Assembly (NCBI GenBank): GCA_019454045.1
Contig: SKCR01015041.1
Location: forward strand, 1-64,000
Length of the DNA stretch: 64,000 nt
Origin: Zanthoxylum bungeanum
Lineage: Eukaryota > Streptophyta > Magnoliopsida > Sapindales > Rutaceae
Reading direction: 5' to 3'
Shown: positions 34,488 through 44,487 of the stretch, one piece after another
Layout of the letters: each line of letters begins with the position of its first letter
How positions within the stretch are numbered: position 1 is the first letter of the stretch
Position numbers and translations under genes: made by a program
Notes under the pieces: model-generated
The model's database searches: none
What the model was told of the DNA's origin: nothing
The model's input: only the letters and a program-made list of their open reading frames with translations

Positions 34488-34703
34488 GGTATTGAAGATA
34501 ATAATCCCCATGGGGCGTGGCTTGATGGTGTAGGGTTTAGGATCTCACCTTGAGGTCTTGGGTTCGAATCAAAAGAGTGTGTTTCTTGTAAAAGTCTGGG
34601 ACAGCTGGGGGTTTTACCTGCTCCGTTTAAGCATAGAATGGATGGTTTGAAGGTAAAGTTTACAATGATTTTTTAAAAAACGAAAAGGTATTGAAGATAA
34701 TAA
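34488..34703 (+). mobile_element. SINE 2, tRNA-derived
   Basis: A 17-bp target duplication GGTATTGAAGATAATAA flanks a body of about 182 bp (34505-34686). On + it has an A-box-like GGCTTGATGG, a B box GGTTCGAATC at about 34560-34570, and an A-rich 3' end (TTTTTTAAAAAACGAAAA). A long TSD and an A-rich tail point to LINE-type retroposition. It differs from SINE 1 in sequence and orientation. Confidence 0.85.
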
Positions 34704-35580
34704 GTTGATGAAGATTACATTGTTAAGATGAGAGATAATGAAACTCTGATCGATTGTTGAGGTGATTAATTGATGACACTTCGATCGATTTGGTTAAGAG
34801 AAGACAAGATGAAGTTGCTTCTTTTGGTTCAAATACGAATGTGATTACTATCCAAAATGACAGTGTGATGGTCTCATCGCACCTCCATTTTGGTGTGTGA
34901 CGGCTATGTAATAGATGTCGTCGCACACTTATTATTCTTTATTGCTTCTGAACTACCGAAACTTTTGAAAGTATTAAAGAGTTGGTTCACATGTGACAGT
35001 TCATTCATTTGGATTTTTTTTTTTTTTTTTAGAAAAAAATTTTGAATTTTGTTAGTAGGTTTTATGGTTGAAAAAGAGATGGAAGCTTTGTTTGGCATTG
35101 CGATTAGAAAAATGTAGTGAACAAACGGTGGTTCATAAACGATATTATGAAATTATGATTTATGCTAAAAAATAATTCAAGTGTGTTTTTTTAATATTTT
35201 GATAGTGGGAAAAAACTAAAATTTTTAGTTTTTGCAAAACTCAGTTTTTGAAAGAAATCACGATTAGTAATCGCAATTTCTCATTGATAAGTATTAAAAA
35301 GTGTACACTTAATGAAAGAGAAATTAATCATTTTACACTTATAATTTCATTAATCTCCTTAATTTAGCACATTTATTAAATAATAATTATATTTATATTT
35401 TATTGTGATTTTTTATTTATTGTGTAGGTAAAATATTGCATCGGAAGCTCAACATAAAAAATGGATATGAGATCTGAATTCCAGGACCTAGAAAATCCAA
35501 AAAGTGTGTGACAGCTAGATTAAAATCGGACTTGGAAAACATTCATCGTGTTTAGATTGGTGACAAAATGAGCTTATGAT
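34704..35580. other. Intergenic DNA, no gene seen
   Basis: AT-rich. A T run at 35018-35030 and no supported ORF. Confidence 0.6.
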
Positions 35581-36413
35581 GTATTTACTAGGGGTGGGCA
35601 AAACCGGTTTCGGTTCCGGTTCCGCATAGAACCGGAACCTACCCGGAAAAATTCGGTTCCGCACTAAGTGGAACCGGAACCTACCCAATTAAACAGGGTA
35701 CCCTATTATTCGGTTCCAATCCGGTTCTGGTCCGGTTCCGAATTACCCTATTTTAAAATATTTTAATGAAAACTACATTCCGATACGAGTCCGTAGGAAA
35801 AAACGGAGACCAAATCGGAGTGCAGAAACTCAACAACGAAAAGTTATACAATAGCCCACTATTTTCTTTCAAAATATTTGATTATTGAAGGGGAAGATTC
35901 ATTGCCAATAAGCCAAGTAATCAAATGCTTCTTTTGATTTTATTCAAGTTTGGTTCACTGTTTTGTTAAAAAAAAAAAAAAAAATTAAAACGGTGTATGG
36001 GTCATGGTGTTTGCAGTTTTTGCTTTATTCCAAAAGATTTAGAAGCGCTTGATCTAGATCTACCAGCAAGGTGTTGATCATGCCACTCCAAGGCAATTTT
36101 TAATTTTTTTTATTTCAATATAAGTTTTTTAAACTAAAGGTCAAATAAAGAAAGAATGATTCGATTAGTCAATTGCCTCCATTAAAATATCACTGGTTGG
36201 AATGTTTGAAAAAATATATTAAACCGGTTCCATGGTCTGGTTCCGGTTCCGACCATTTTAGAACCGGAACCTACCCGGATAAAATCGGTTCCTTCATATT
36301 TGGAACCGGAACCTACCCGATTACAACCGGTTCCGGTTCCAAACCCGAAAAATCGGTCCGGTTCCAACCGGTTCCGGGTAGAACCGGAACCGATGCTCAC
36401 CCATAGTATTTAC
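35581..36413. mobile_element. Non-autonomous hAT transposon with ACCGGTTCCGG subterminal repeats
   Basis: The 8-bp TSD GTATTTAC (35581-35588, 36406-36413) flanks an 817-bp element. Ends: TAGGGGTGGGCA on the left, TATGGGTGAGCA as reverse complement on the right, matching the hAT-type TAGGGGTGGGCA terminus. Both subterminal regions are packed with AACCGG(T/A)(T/A)CC words in both directions, probable transposase binding repeats. No transposase is present; open frames at the right end are repeat-derived. Confidence 0.88.
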
Positions 36414-36451
36414 CCACAAATGTATTTTTTTTATTATTATTTTAATATATA

Positions 36452-37211
36452 TGTTGACGGCTGATTTTGGTCTCAGGGCAATATTGGAATATTGCTCCCG
36501 AGACAATCCTCCCTCAATAGTGAATTTGTTCGGTTATGGGGGAACCAAAAGCAAATTTGGCAAAAGACAGATAAATACACCAATCGACAATGAGATTTAA
36601 CGTGGTTCGGCGGACCATATCCAACCTACGTCCACGGGCACAGAACGGGTGATACTTTATTACTGAGATATGCTTCTCTGATATCTCTTGTGTTTACAAG
36701 TCTGATGGTAATGATCTTGATATTGATCTTGATGCTTCATACCACTTACTTACACTTTCCCCTTCTATTTATAATAGTGAAGAAATCAGATTCATTTTCC
36801 CATAAGGATTCCTAGTTGAAAACTACCTTCACTTCCCATATCCTATTAGGATACTGACTCATCAACCTTTCCCTATGAAAGTAGGATAACTTATCTCCTT
36901 ATCCCATAAGAATAGGATAACTTATCTCTTTACCCCATAAGAATATGATAACTTATCTCTGGAGCGTATCTCGCTATCTAGTCGGTCTTTATGAGGTCGG
37001 TCATGATGGTCTTTTGAACTGAGAATGCTGATGTCGATCTGATAATGCCCGGTCATCCGATCTTATGTGGTCGGGTTACCGATCATAAGGTGCTCGGCCC
37101 CTAACTCATGTGGTCGGGTCGGTATTAATGATCTTGATCAACAAGGGAGTTACCATTTTTACCCCTGCCGTACTGCTTAAATATCATAGTGCTTAAAAAA
37201 CACCATCAACA
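36452..37211 (-). repeat. 3' LTR of element C
   Basis: 760 bp, nearly identical to 53370-54160; the size difference is mainly one extra AACTTATCTTTTTATCCCAT-type unit in the other copy. Confidence 0.92.
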
Positions 37212-37227
37212 TCTATCCTCTAGTTCT
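37212..37227 (-). other. Polypurine tract of element C
   Basis: The - strand reads AGAACTAGAGGATAGA next to the 3' LTR. Duplicate copies with AGAACTAGGGGATAGA stand at 48012-48027 and 49404-49419, each next to a partial LTR. Confidence 0.75.
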
Positions 37228-37439
37228 CGGTAATAACGAGTTTACGAGTTGATGCCGGGAACTATAAAAAAAGATGGTATGCCGATGAATCCGTCGGTGG
37301 TCACTCCAAGAACCGCAGAGAAAAATGCATTGGTTGCAAATTTGGTCATTCCTGCCACCTTCATGTGCTCAGTCAACGAGGATCCCGATATCTACTTGTG
37401 GAGAAAATGCTTTGCCCTTATGCTGATGACGATCGACTC

Positions 37440-37701
37440 GGTGGGACGTAACCCGACCCCGAGCTGAGAAGAACATTTGGCTCTGGGGAATGTCACCTCC
37501 CCAGACCAAAAGAGGGCCGACCATGGGGAGATGCTCCGATCCCATGCCGATGATAAGTATCTCGGTGGGACGTATCCTGACCCCGAGCTGAAGAAAGACT
37601 TGGCTCTGGGGGAATATTACATCCCCAGTCCAAAGAAGCTGACTCGGTGGGACGTAACCCGACCCCGAGCTCAAAGAAAGACTTGTCTCGGGGAATGTTA
37701 C
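37440..37701 (-). repeat. 83-bp tandem array of element C, part split off by RT2
   Basis: Degenerate units with GACTCGGTGGGACGTAACCCGACCCCGAGCTGA. The array stops at GGGAATGTTAC, where RT2 inserted (TSD GTTAC at 37697-37701), and resumes at 47226. Confidence 0.85.
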
Positions 37702-37912
37702 TGTAGGCACTGCATTTTTGCATATAAGTCCCCCTATGATGAGTCTCATTTGGAGGCACTACCTTTTAAGTCACGGAAGTCACGAGAAACAGACGTCGGA
37801 AGGGGAAATTCAGAATAACTGGGGGAATGTTAATCCCCATCCAAAGAAGCCGACTCGGTGGGACGTACCCGACCCCGAGCTCAAAGAAAGACTTGTCTCT
37901 GGGGGAATGTAC
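37702..37912 (+). repeat. Duplicated left junction of RT2
   Basis: 37702-37817 repeats the first about 116 bases of the LTR. 37818-37912 then repeats about 95 bases of the element C array, after which the complete LTR starts at 37913. The second copy of the target end reads GTAC instead of GTTAC. The pattern is a tandem duplication of about 211 bp across the insertion border, or an assembly artefact. Confidence 0.8.
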
Positions 37913-38585
37913 TGTAGGCACTACATTTTTGCATATAAGTCCCTATGATGAGTCTCATTTGGAGGCACTACCTTTTAAGTCACGGAAGTCACGAGAAACG
38001 GACGTCGGAAGGGGAAATTCAGAATAAGTACGTCATCGGATTCATTTCACAAGTTCATTGTTTTCGTTCGTGCTGCGTTCGTTACTTCGTTCGAACGTCA
38101 AACAGATTGCGGGCGTTCGTGCCGCGTTCGAGGAGGCGTTCGAACGGTGTCGGTAATTCTGGTTTTGCTGCTAGCCTCACACCCAAGCCCAATTAACCCA
38201 CCAAAGCCCATAAAACACATCCCAATTAATAAAACACATTTAAAACACATGGGAAATTAAATTAAATCTTAATTAAATTAAACATTGAATTAAATAAAAT
38301 ATTTAAACCATTTACCAATTAAATAAAACATAAAATATAATCATACCTAATTAAGACAAATCAAATATATTAACTTCCTAACTAAACAAAATCACATACT
38401 AAATTAAAAAGATGTCATGCCTAATTAAAATCAATCATAACCAATTAAAAATTTGTATTCTATCTAATCAAACCAAATTTGTCCCCCATCAAATCCCTTG
38501 CTTTCCTTGTCCAACACCAAATCAAATCCTCCCTTTAATGCCAAATCCCTTCCTTGTGAGACAAGGTGAAGCCCTAGCCATTCTC

Positions 38586-38593
38586 TATATAAA
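38586..38593 (+). promoter_or_regulatory. TATA box in the RT2 5' LTR
   Basis: TATATAAA in the context GCCCTAGCCATTCTCTATATAAACAACACC, the same as in RT1 (5906) and the RT2 3' LTR (45156). Confidence 0.55.
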
Positions 38594-39779
38594 CAACACC
38601 TCTCCAAGGCATTCTCTCCCCCTAGTGCACGCCCATTACAAGAAAAGAAGCAAAGAATTTCCAACCATTTTCCCTAGCTCATTCACACAAGAAACACCCA
38701 AGCTCATACACACAACTCACACGAAAATCACAACACCCACAAGAAACACCCAAAGCTTATTGACACAACTCTCCCTCACTCTCAATAATCGAAGATCACA
38801 AACCAAAGAACCCTCATTGCCTTGACCAAAACACATCCCGAACAGCCCCTTTACCTCATCAAAACAGCCCCCGAACCACACCATAACACCACCGAAAATC
38901 ACACCCAAAACAAAGCCAAAACATCCCAAGAACAGTAACTAAAATACAGCAGCAGAACAGTAGCAAAACGGCAGCGAATCGGAGTCAAAAGCAGCAGCAA
39001 AAGACGGAGAACGACGACTCCAAACGGTGAGACAACGAACGAGAGCAGTGAACCAGTGAACCGGAAGAGTTGCGGAGCATCCACCCTTCCGACGATCGTG
39101 TGCCGTACATCCGAGAGGTGATTTAAAAGGTTAGACCTGAGGGTACTTTTCACACTCATCTTTATTTGATTTTTGTTATTTATCTTGATCGTATTTTAAT
39201 TATTTGTTGAATCTTGTTTGTGTATGATGTGTGTTGTGGGTATTGGATGAATGGAAAAGTGTCGTCTCTTGTGGTATATAGGATGGAAACCCGGACATAA
39301 ATTTCATAGCCGATTCCGAATGGACGGTAGTATGATCTGTACTCGGGATACAACTCCACGTACCACTTGAGTAAACGGCACACTCTTTTGTTTTATGTTG
39401 CTTCGGTTTATTTATTTTTCGTTATTTGAATTCTGCATGTTACTTTTGTATGTGTGATACAACCGAGCGCATGGGCTTAGTAAGTCGGATTAAAGGTCCC
39501 CTATTTGGAGGGGTTAAAATCCTTTACCACGATGCTTTGCCGCGCCGGTTGATGTGTGTTCGGTTGAATGCAAGATATGTTCAATCGGATATACTAAGTT
39601 TGATATGATTGTCTTTATTTTTATATGCATTGAGATAAGCGCATGGGCTTAGTAAGTGTGATGAAAGGTCCTCTAATTGAAGAGGTTAAAATCCTTTGCC
39701 ACGATGCTTCGCCGCGCCTCGTATTTCGCTATTTGCTTTTTATGTATGTATTGTATCACATTTTGTGCATCAGGTCAGT

Positions 39780-40075
39780 TCTCGTTCGAACGCGTTATCA
39801 AACGCTATACGAACGCGACCCTTCTATTTTCCGTTCGAACGCGTTTTACAAACGCTACGCGAACGCACAACGCACTTTCTTAGTCTTAGCATGCATTAGG
39901 TCTGGTTCCGTTCGAACGCGTTCTCGAACGCTACGCGAACGCATACGCACTTTCTTAGTCTTATCATGCATCAGGTCTGGTTCCGTTCGAACGCGTTCTC
40001 AAACGCTATAACGAGCGAACCTTCTGTTTACCGTTCGAACGCGTTTACGAACGCTACACGAACGCGCACACACTG
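39780..40075 (+). repeat. CpG-rich TTCGAACGCG palindrome array in RT2 5' LTR
   Basis: Four to five copies of CCGTTCGAACGCGTT..., each followed by AAACGCTA(C/T)(A/G)CGAACG-type sequence, spaced about 60-70 bp. The same cluster is at 46345-46640, and a diverged one at 63650-63860 in E. It is absent from the end of the RT1 LTR. Confidence 0.85.
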
Positions 40076-40653
40076 AACTGAGTCTGTCTCATCATATTCA
40101 TGCATAATTGCCTCTTGGTTGATCTTTCTTGTATTATGTAGCCAATCATATTATTTGTATCCTGCATTTATCCATTCTATGTGTTCTTGGGATGATATTC
40201 AAGCATGATTAGGCTGTTAGCATGTTATTTGGTTAATATGTTCATGAGATAGTATTCAAGCATGATTAGGTTGTTCTTAGTTTTCCATATCATATGATTG
40301 AGAAATGTTCATGAGATTGCCATGAGATGTTGCATGTTGTGATGAACTTGTTGATGTATGCATGTGAATTTAGAAGCATGATACTCTTGGAAATAAGTGT
40401 TACTTAAACTTGATTAAATTATTACATAAATCCTTTCATTACAAGTGACATAAGTAAGGGACCATTCCGAACCCAACGGTTTGAGGTCTTCCCTTGCGAG
40501 GGGTGAGTGCGGCCTTAAATCTCATTTTCCCGGTTCACACCGGGTGGCGACTCCATCATTCTCCGGTTTAGTCCCCCGTGGCTACTCCGTACTCCCGACC
40601 GGGCCGCGAGCCCGGGACAGCATGCGTCGCCCAGATCCTGTGTCCCCACAGTC

Positions 40654-40671
40654 TGGCGACTCCACTGGGGA
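40654..40671 (+). other. Primer-binding site of RT2
   Basis: TGGCGACTCCACTGGGGA, identical to the RT1 PBS. Confidence 0.8.
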
Positions 40672-41676
40672 TAGAGAATCGGCCCCGAATATTGTCTTGT
40701 AATGTTTGGATTTATGTTTTAATTGACCGTGTCTATAGTGGATAAAATGGGGGTTTAATCAAAGGCATTTTAAGGCTAGGTAATGGTTTGGTGTCTTCCT
40801 TCATTCACTACCTTTCTAGAAGGAAAAGCTGTGAAGGCACCTATATGGCCATCTACTCGTAGCCTATTGTGATGGACTAATTTGGAGGACTCGTTGTTTA
40901 TTCCTGACACCAAGCGATAAGAGCCTAAGAGGCTTGGGTATTTAAGTGAGCCTCGCTCCACCTTCCCTCTGGGGAATCTACAACGGGAAATCCATTTGAC
41001 AGTCTGTCACACACCATAGCTCATTGGCACGTACCTTAGTGTATAAAAAAGGGTGCGCTCACTTGGTTGCTCGAACCCTTGATTGGGGAGACCTAGTTGT
41101 GGGCCATCATTCGCCGATGAGAGCCTTTGTCTATACTCTTGTGAACCCACCCATAGACCGGGGTTGTATGGTTAAAGTAACAATTATTTCCTTGAGTATG
41201 TGCTTGTGGACCATCCTCATTTGGATGCAGTTGGACCATTGTCAGAAATGCGGACTTGCTGGGCCATTTAAACTGGGGCAAGTTCGTACCTTATGACCAT
41301 TGGGCCAAAGCTTCTGAAATGTTGATGGGCCATTCTGTAGAAATTATTACATATGTTTGCATTATCTTTCTTTTATGCTTGTGCTTGGGAACATCATCGT
41401 TTGGATCCATTTGGACCATTTGTCATGAGATGTGAACTCGTTGGGCCATTTAAACTGGGACGAGTTCATTCCTATGACAGTTAGCCCAAAAGCTTCTAAA
41501 AATAATGGGCCGACTTGTTTGAAAATTTTAGTTGATTTAGTATGTTATATATGTTACATGCATCTCATGCACCCCATGCATACATACATCATGTTAACCC
41601 TTGTGTTCTGAAAGCCATCATAGATTCCCGTTGGGTTAGAAAAAAGGGAAGACTCACCAAAATACTGAGAACAGAC
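40672..41676 (+). other. RT2 untranslated leader
   Basis: Homologous to RT1 661-1814 but shorter: it has two, not three, of the GGCCATTTAAACTGGG repeats (about 41263 and 41442). No coding evidence. Confidence 0.65.
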
Positions 41677-43020
41677 ATGAGTGAATCAGATATTGAGGTA
41701 TCCCGGATAGATCAGTTGGAAAATAGTTTCGCCAAGATTACTGAACAGTTGCAAGCCTTGACTACTGCCATGACAAATATGGCTGTGCCCCGTGCTGGGG
41801 GAAATTCTGAGAATGTGAGGCGTGATGAGCCTTCGAATGGGTTGGGGGATGATGTCCCCACTTTTGATGATGACATGGCAGAATATGCAACAGGCAGAGT
41901 GATTGGGTCTCAGGCAGAATTTCAGAAGCTTCGGGATCAGGTTGAATAGTTACCCACCCGCAAAATGAGGGGTAAGAACGAGGATTTGCTAGATTATGAG
42001 GCAATGACCTTCGGAGAACAGCTGCCAGCTCAGTTTAAAATGCCCAACATGGCCAAGTTTAACGGGAACGGAGACCCGAGGGTCCATCTGCAGCAATATG
42101 TCTCAGTCATGAGTTCAATGGGCCTATCACAGCGCCAAGTCCAAAAGATGTTTGGGATGTCACTCGAGGGGGCACCTGTGGTTGGTATCATAGCCTTAAG
42201 AAGAAGGTTAAGGAAGATTGGAAGGAACTAGCTGATGCTTTTCTGAAACAGTATGTTACAGACTTAGAAATTGACTTGTCACTCCGTGATTTGGAGAACA
42301 CTAAGCAGAAGCCGGAAGAAAGCTTCAAGGAGTATGTAGACCGCTGGAGAAGCCAGCTTCTGAAAATGCAAACTCGGCCCTCTGAGAAGGACCAGATTAA
42401 AGTGATCATCAAGGGCACTAAGCCCTCGATCTACAGCAAGTTGAGGAGGATGACCTCCATGATGCTGATTTCCGACAGTTGAGGGAAACTGTCATGGACA
42501 TTGAAGAAGAGGAGGCGGAAAACCGGAAGTTTTATGGCCAGAATAGAAGGAATTTTGGGGGACATCCTGAAGCCAAGTCTTCCAGTGCTGAGGTCACTGC
42601 CATCAGGAACAGATGTTTCTCCAACTTGGGTAGACCTCTATCAAAGGTGTTTGAGAAATTGAAGATGCAATGACTCCTGAAACCCTTGGAACCTAAACCA
42701 CTCCCCCAGCCATGTGCCGCACTACCTTGACTTGAACTTATTCTGTTATTTTCACCAGCAAAAGGGTCACGAACTGACAACTGCCCCCGCCTTAGGCATG
42801 AGATCCAAGACCTGATTGACACCCACAAAATACCTGACCCAGAAAGAGAGCAACCCAGCACACACAGGAATCCTCTACCAAATTACCACTCCGTCCCACC
42901 ACCATGATCAACTTTGGCTTGCCTGAAACCTTTGTCCTCCAAACCCTCAACCACCAAGCTTCTCACATGGGGATAGGGATAATAACAACGAAGAACCAGA
43001 GGCTGAGGAAGAAGGCACTG
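41677..43020 (+). pseudogene. gag of RT2, heavily broken
   Basis: Starts at ATG 41677, as in RT1. The same gag is readable in pieces: 41677-41949 (ends at an in-frame TAG), 41965-42185 (capsid start, then a frameshift in the GTGGTTGGTATCATAG stretch), 42240-42475 (SFKEYVDRWRSQLLKMQ core), then 42479-42673, which ends early at TGA. The zinc-knuckle region (about 42740-42790) is also damaged by small indels. Non-functional. Confidence 0.85.
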
Positions 43021-43554
43021 CTGTTTCTCCAAGTTTATCTTGCATTTTTAATAAAGACATTGATTTTGTTTGCTTGTTCGAACCTTTTCTCAACAATAAT
43101 AAAGAAGTTCACTTCGCTTACTTGCCTGAATCTCAACTTCTCAACTTGCAACATGAGTGCATGTGACAAAGCATTCAATCTTGGTACTATGATACTCAGA
43201 ACGTAGGGAATCCTCAGAAGAAGCAAGCAGAAAAGATAAGTTGGCCATTCAGAAATTGGGAAATGAAGACAGTGAGACTGTTAGACTTGGAAAGGGAATG
43301 AGTTCACAGAACCAATTAGTGTAGACAGATTGAAGCAGTACTTTGCCTAAGGAAAGAAGACCGGGCTGTCACTAAGGGAATTGACCGAAGACCTAACCCA
43401 ACGGGATAGGAAACTCATGCATACATGCATACACGTAACATATTTTGCATCTTTTTTTGTGTTTGTTTTGTTTTATATTAACAGGTTTCGAAGAAAGAAA
43501 GAGAGAAAAAGCACCAAAGGCAAGCTAGTCATAAAACAGCAACAGTACAGTTTC

Positions 43555-43880
43555 AGGAACGAATCCAGGGAATGAATCTCTTAGAATTTGGAATGAATCC
43601 GGGGAATGAATCTCTCAGATTTTGGAACGAATCCAGGGAATGAATCTCTCAGAATTTGGAACGAATCCAGGGAATGAATCTCTCAGAATTTGGAACGATC
43701 CAGGGAATGAATCTCTCAGAGTTTGGAACGAATCCAGGGAATGAATCTCTCAGAATTTTGGAACGAATCCAGTGAATGAATCTCTCAAGAATTTGGAATG
43801 AATCCGGGGAATGAATCTCTCAGATTTTGGAACGAATCCAAGGAATGAATTTCTCAGAATTTTGGAATGAATCCATAAAT
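43555..43880 (+). repeat. 34-bp tandem array in RT2
   Basis: About nine copies of GAATCCAGGGAATGAATCTCTCAGAATTTGGAAC-type units of 34 bp with small length changes. RT1 has no such array at this place, so it arose or was lost within the family. Confidence 0.9.
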
Positions 43881-43884
43881 GAAT

Positions 43885-44225
43885 CCCGAGGGTCGAGGCC
43901 CACATCAGTAATCAGTCGGGGGGCGAGGCCATATCAGTAGCAGTTAGGGCCAGGCCCACTTCAGAATCAGTTTAGAATGAATCCCGAGGGTCGAGGCCCA
44001 CATCAGTATCATTTGGGATGAATCCCGAGGGTCGAGGCCCACATCAGTATCAGTCTGGGGGCGAGGCCATATCAGTAGCAGTTAGGGCCGAGGCCCACTT
44101 CAGCATCAGTTTTGGGGATGAGTCCCAGGGTCGAGGCCCACATCACTATCAGTTTTAGGGATGAGTCCCAGGGTCGAGGCCCCATCACTATCAGTTTTGG
44201 GGATGAGTCCTAGGGTTGAGGCCCA
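43885..44225 (+). repeat. CGAGGCCCACATCAGTATCAG array in RT2
   Basis: A shorter relative of the RT1 array at 3425-4320, about eight units. Confidence 0.85.
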
Positions 44226-44473
44226 TTGCATCACAAGCCGAGAATGGCACTCCAAGAATGGAAACACGGTTCGGGAATGGACCACCTCATGGTAACGTTC
44301 GGGAATGGACCACATCACAGCGGTTCGGGAATGAACCAGGGGTCGCAGCACCTCACCACCCAAATCAACTCAACACGTGGAAAGTCAAGTGGCAGTTGGC
44401 GCGCCAGGTTAGTGAAAATGCATTGCATAACTTTGATAGGATTGTCACTGTTGCACATTACACAAGTCCCATC

Positions 44474-44487
44474 AAAGTGGGGGCGAC
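44474..44487 (+). other. Polypurine tract of RT2
   Basis: AAAGTGGGGGCGAC, identical to RT1, directly before the 3' LTR. Confidence 0.8.

Larger units (their letters stand above)
37913..40650 (+). repeat. 5' LTR of RT2
   Basis: TGTAGGCACTAC...GTCCCCACA followed by the PBS. The TATA box lies at 38586-38593 and a TTCGAACGCG palindrome cluster at 39780-40070. Confidence 0.92.

Noticed and set aside
36173..36406. GSGS-rich open frames at the hAT right end
   Set aside because: Produced by the ACCGGTTCCGG repeats.
43381..43575. 64-codon frame with a hydrophobic stretch and Lys/Arg tail in RT2
   Set aside because: No match in RT1 beyond DNA homology of non-coding spacer; no family resemblance.
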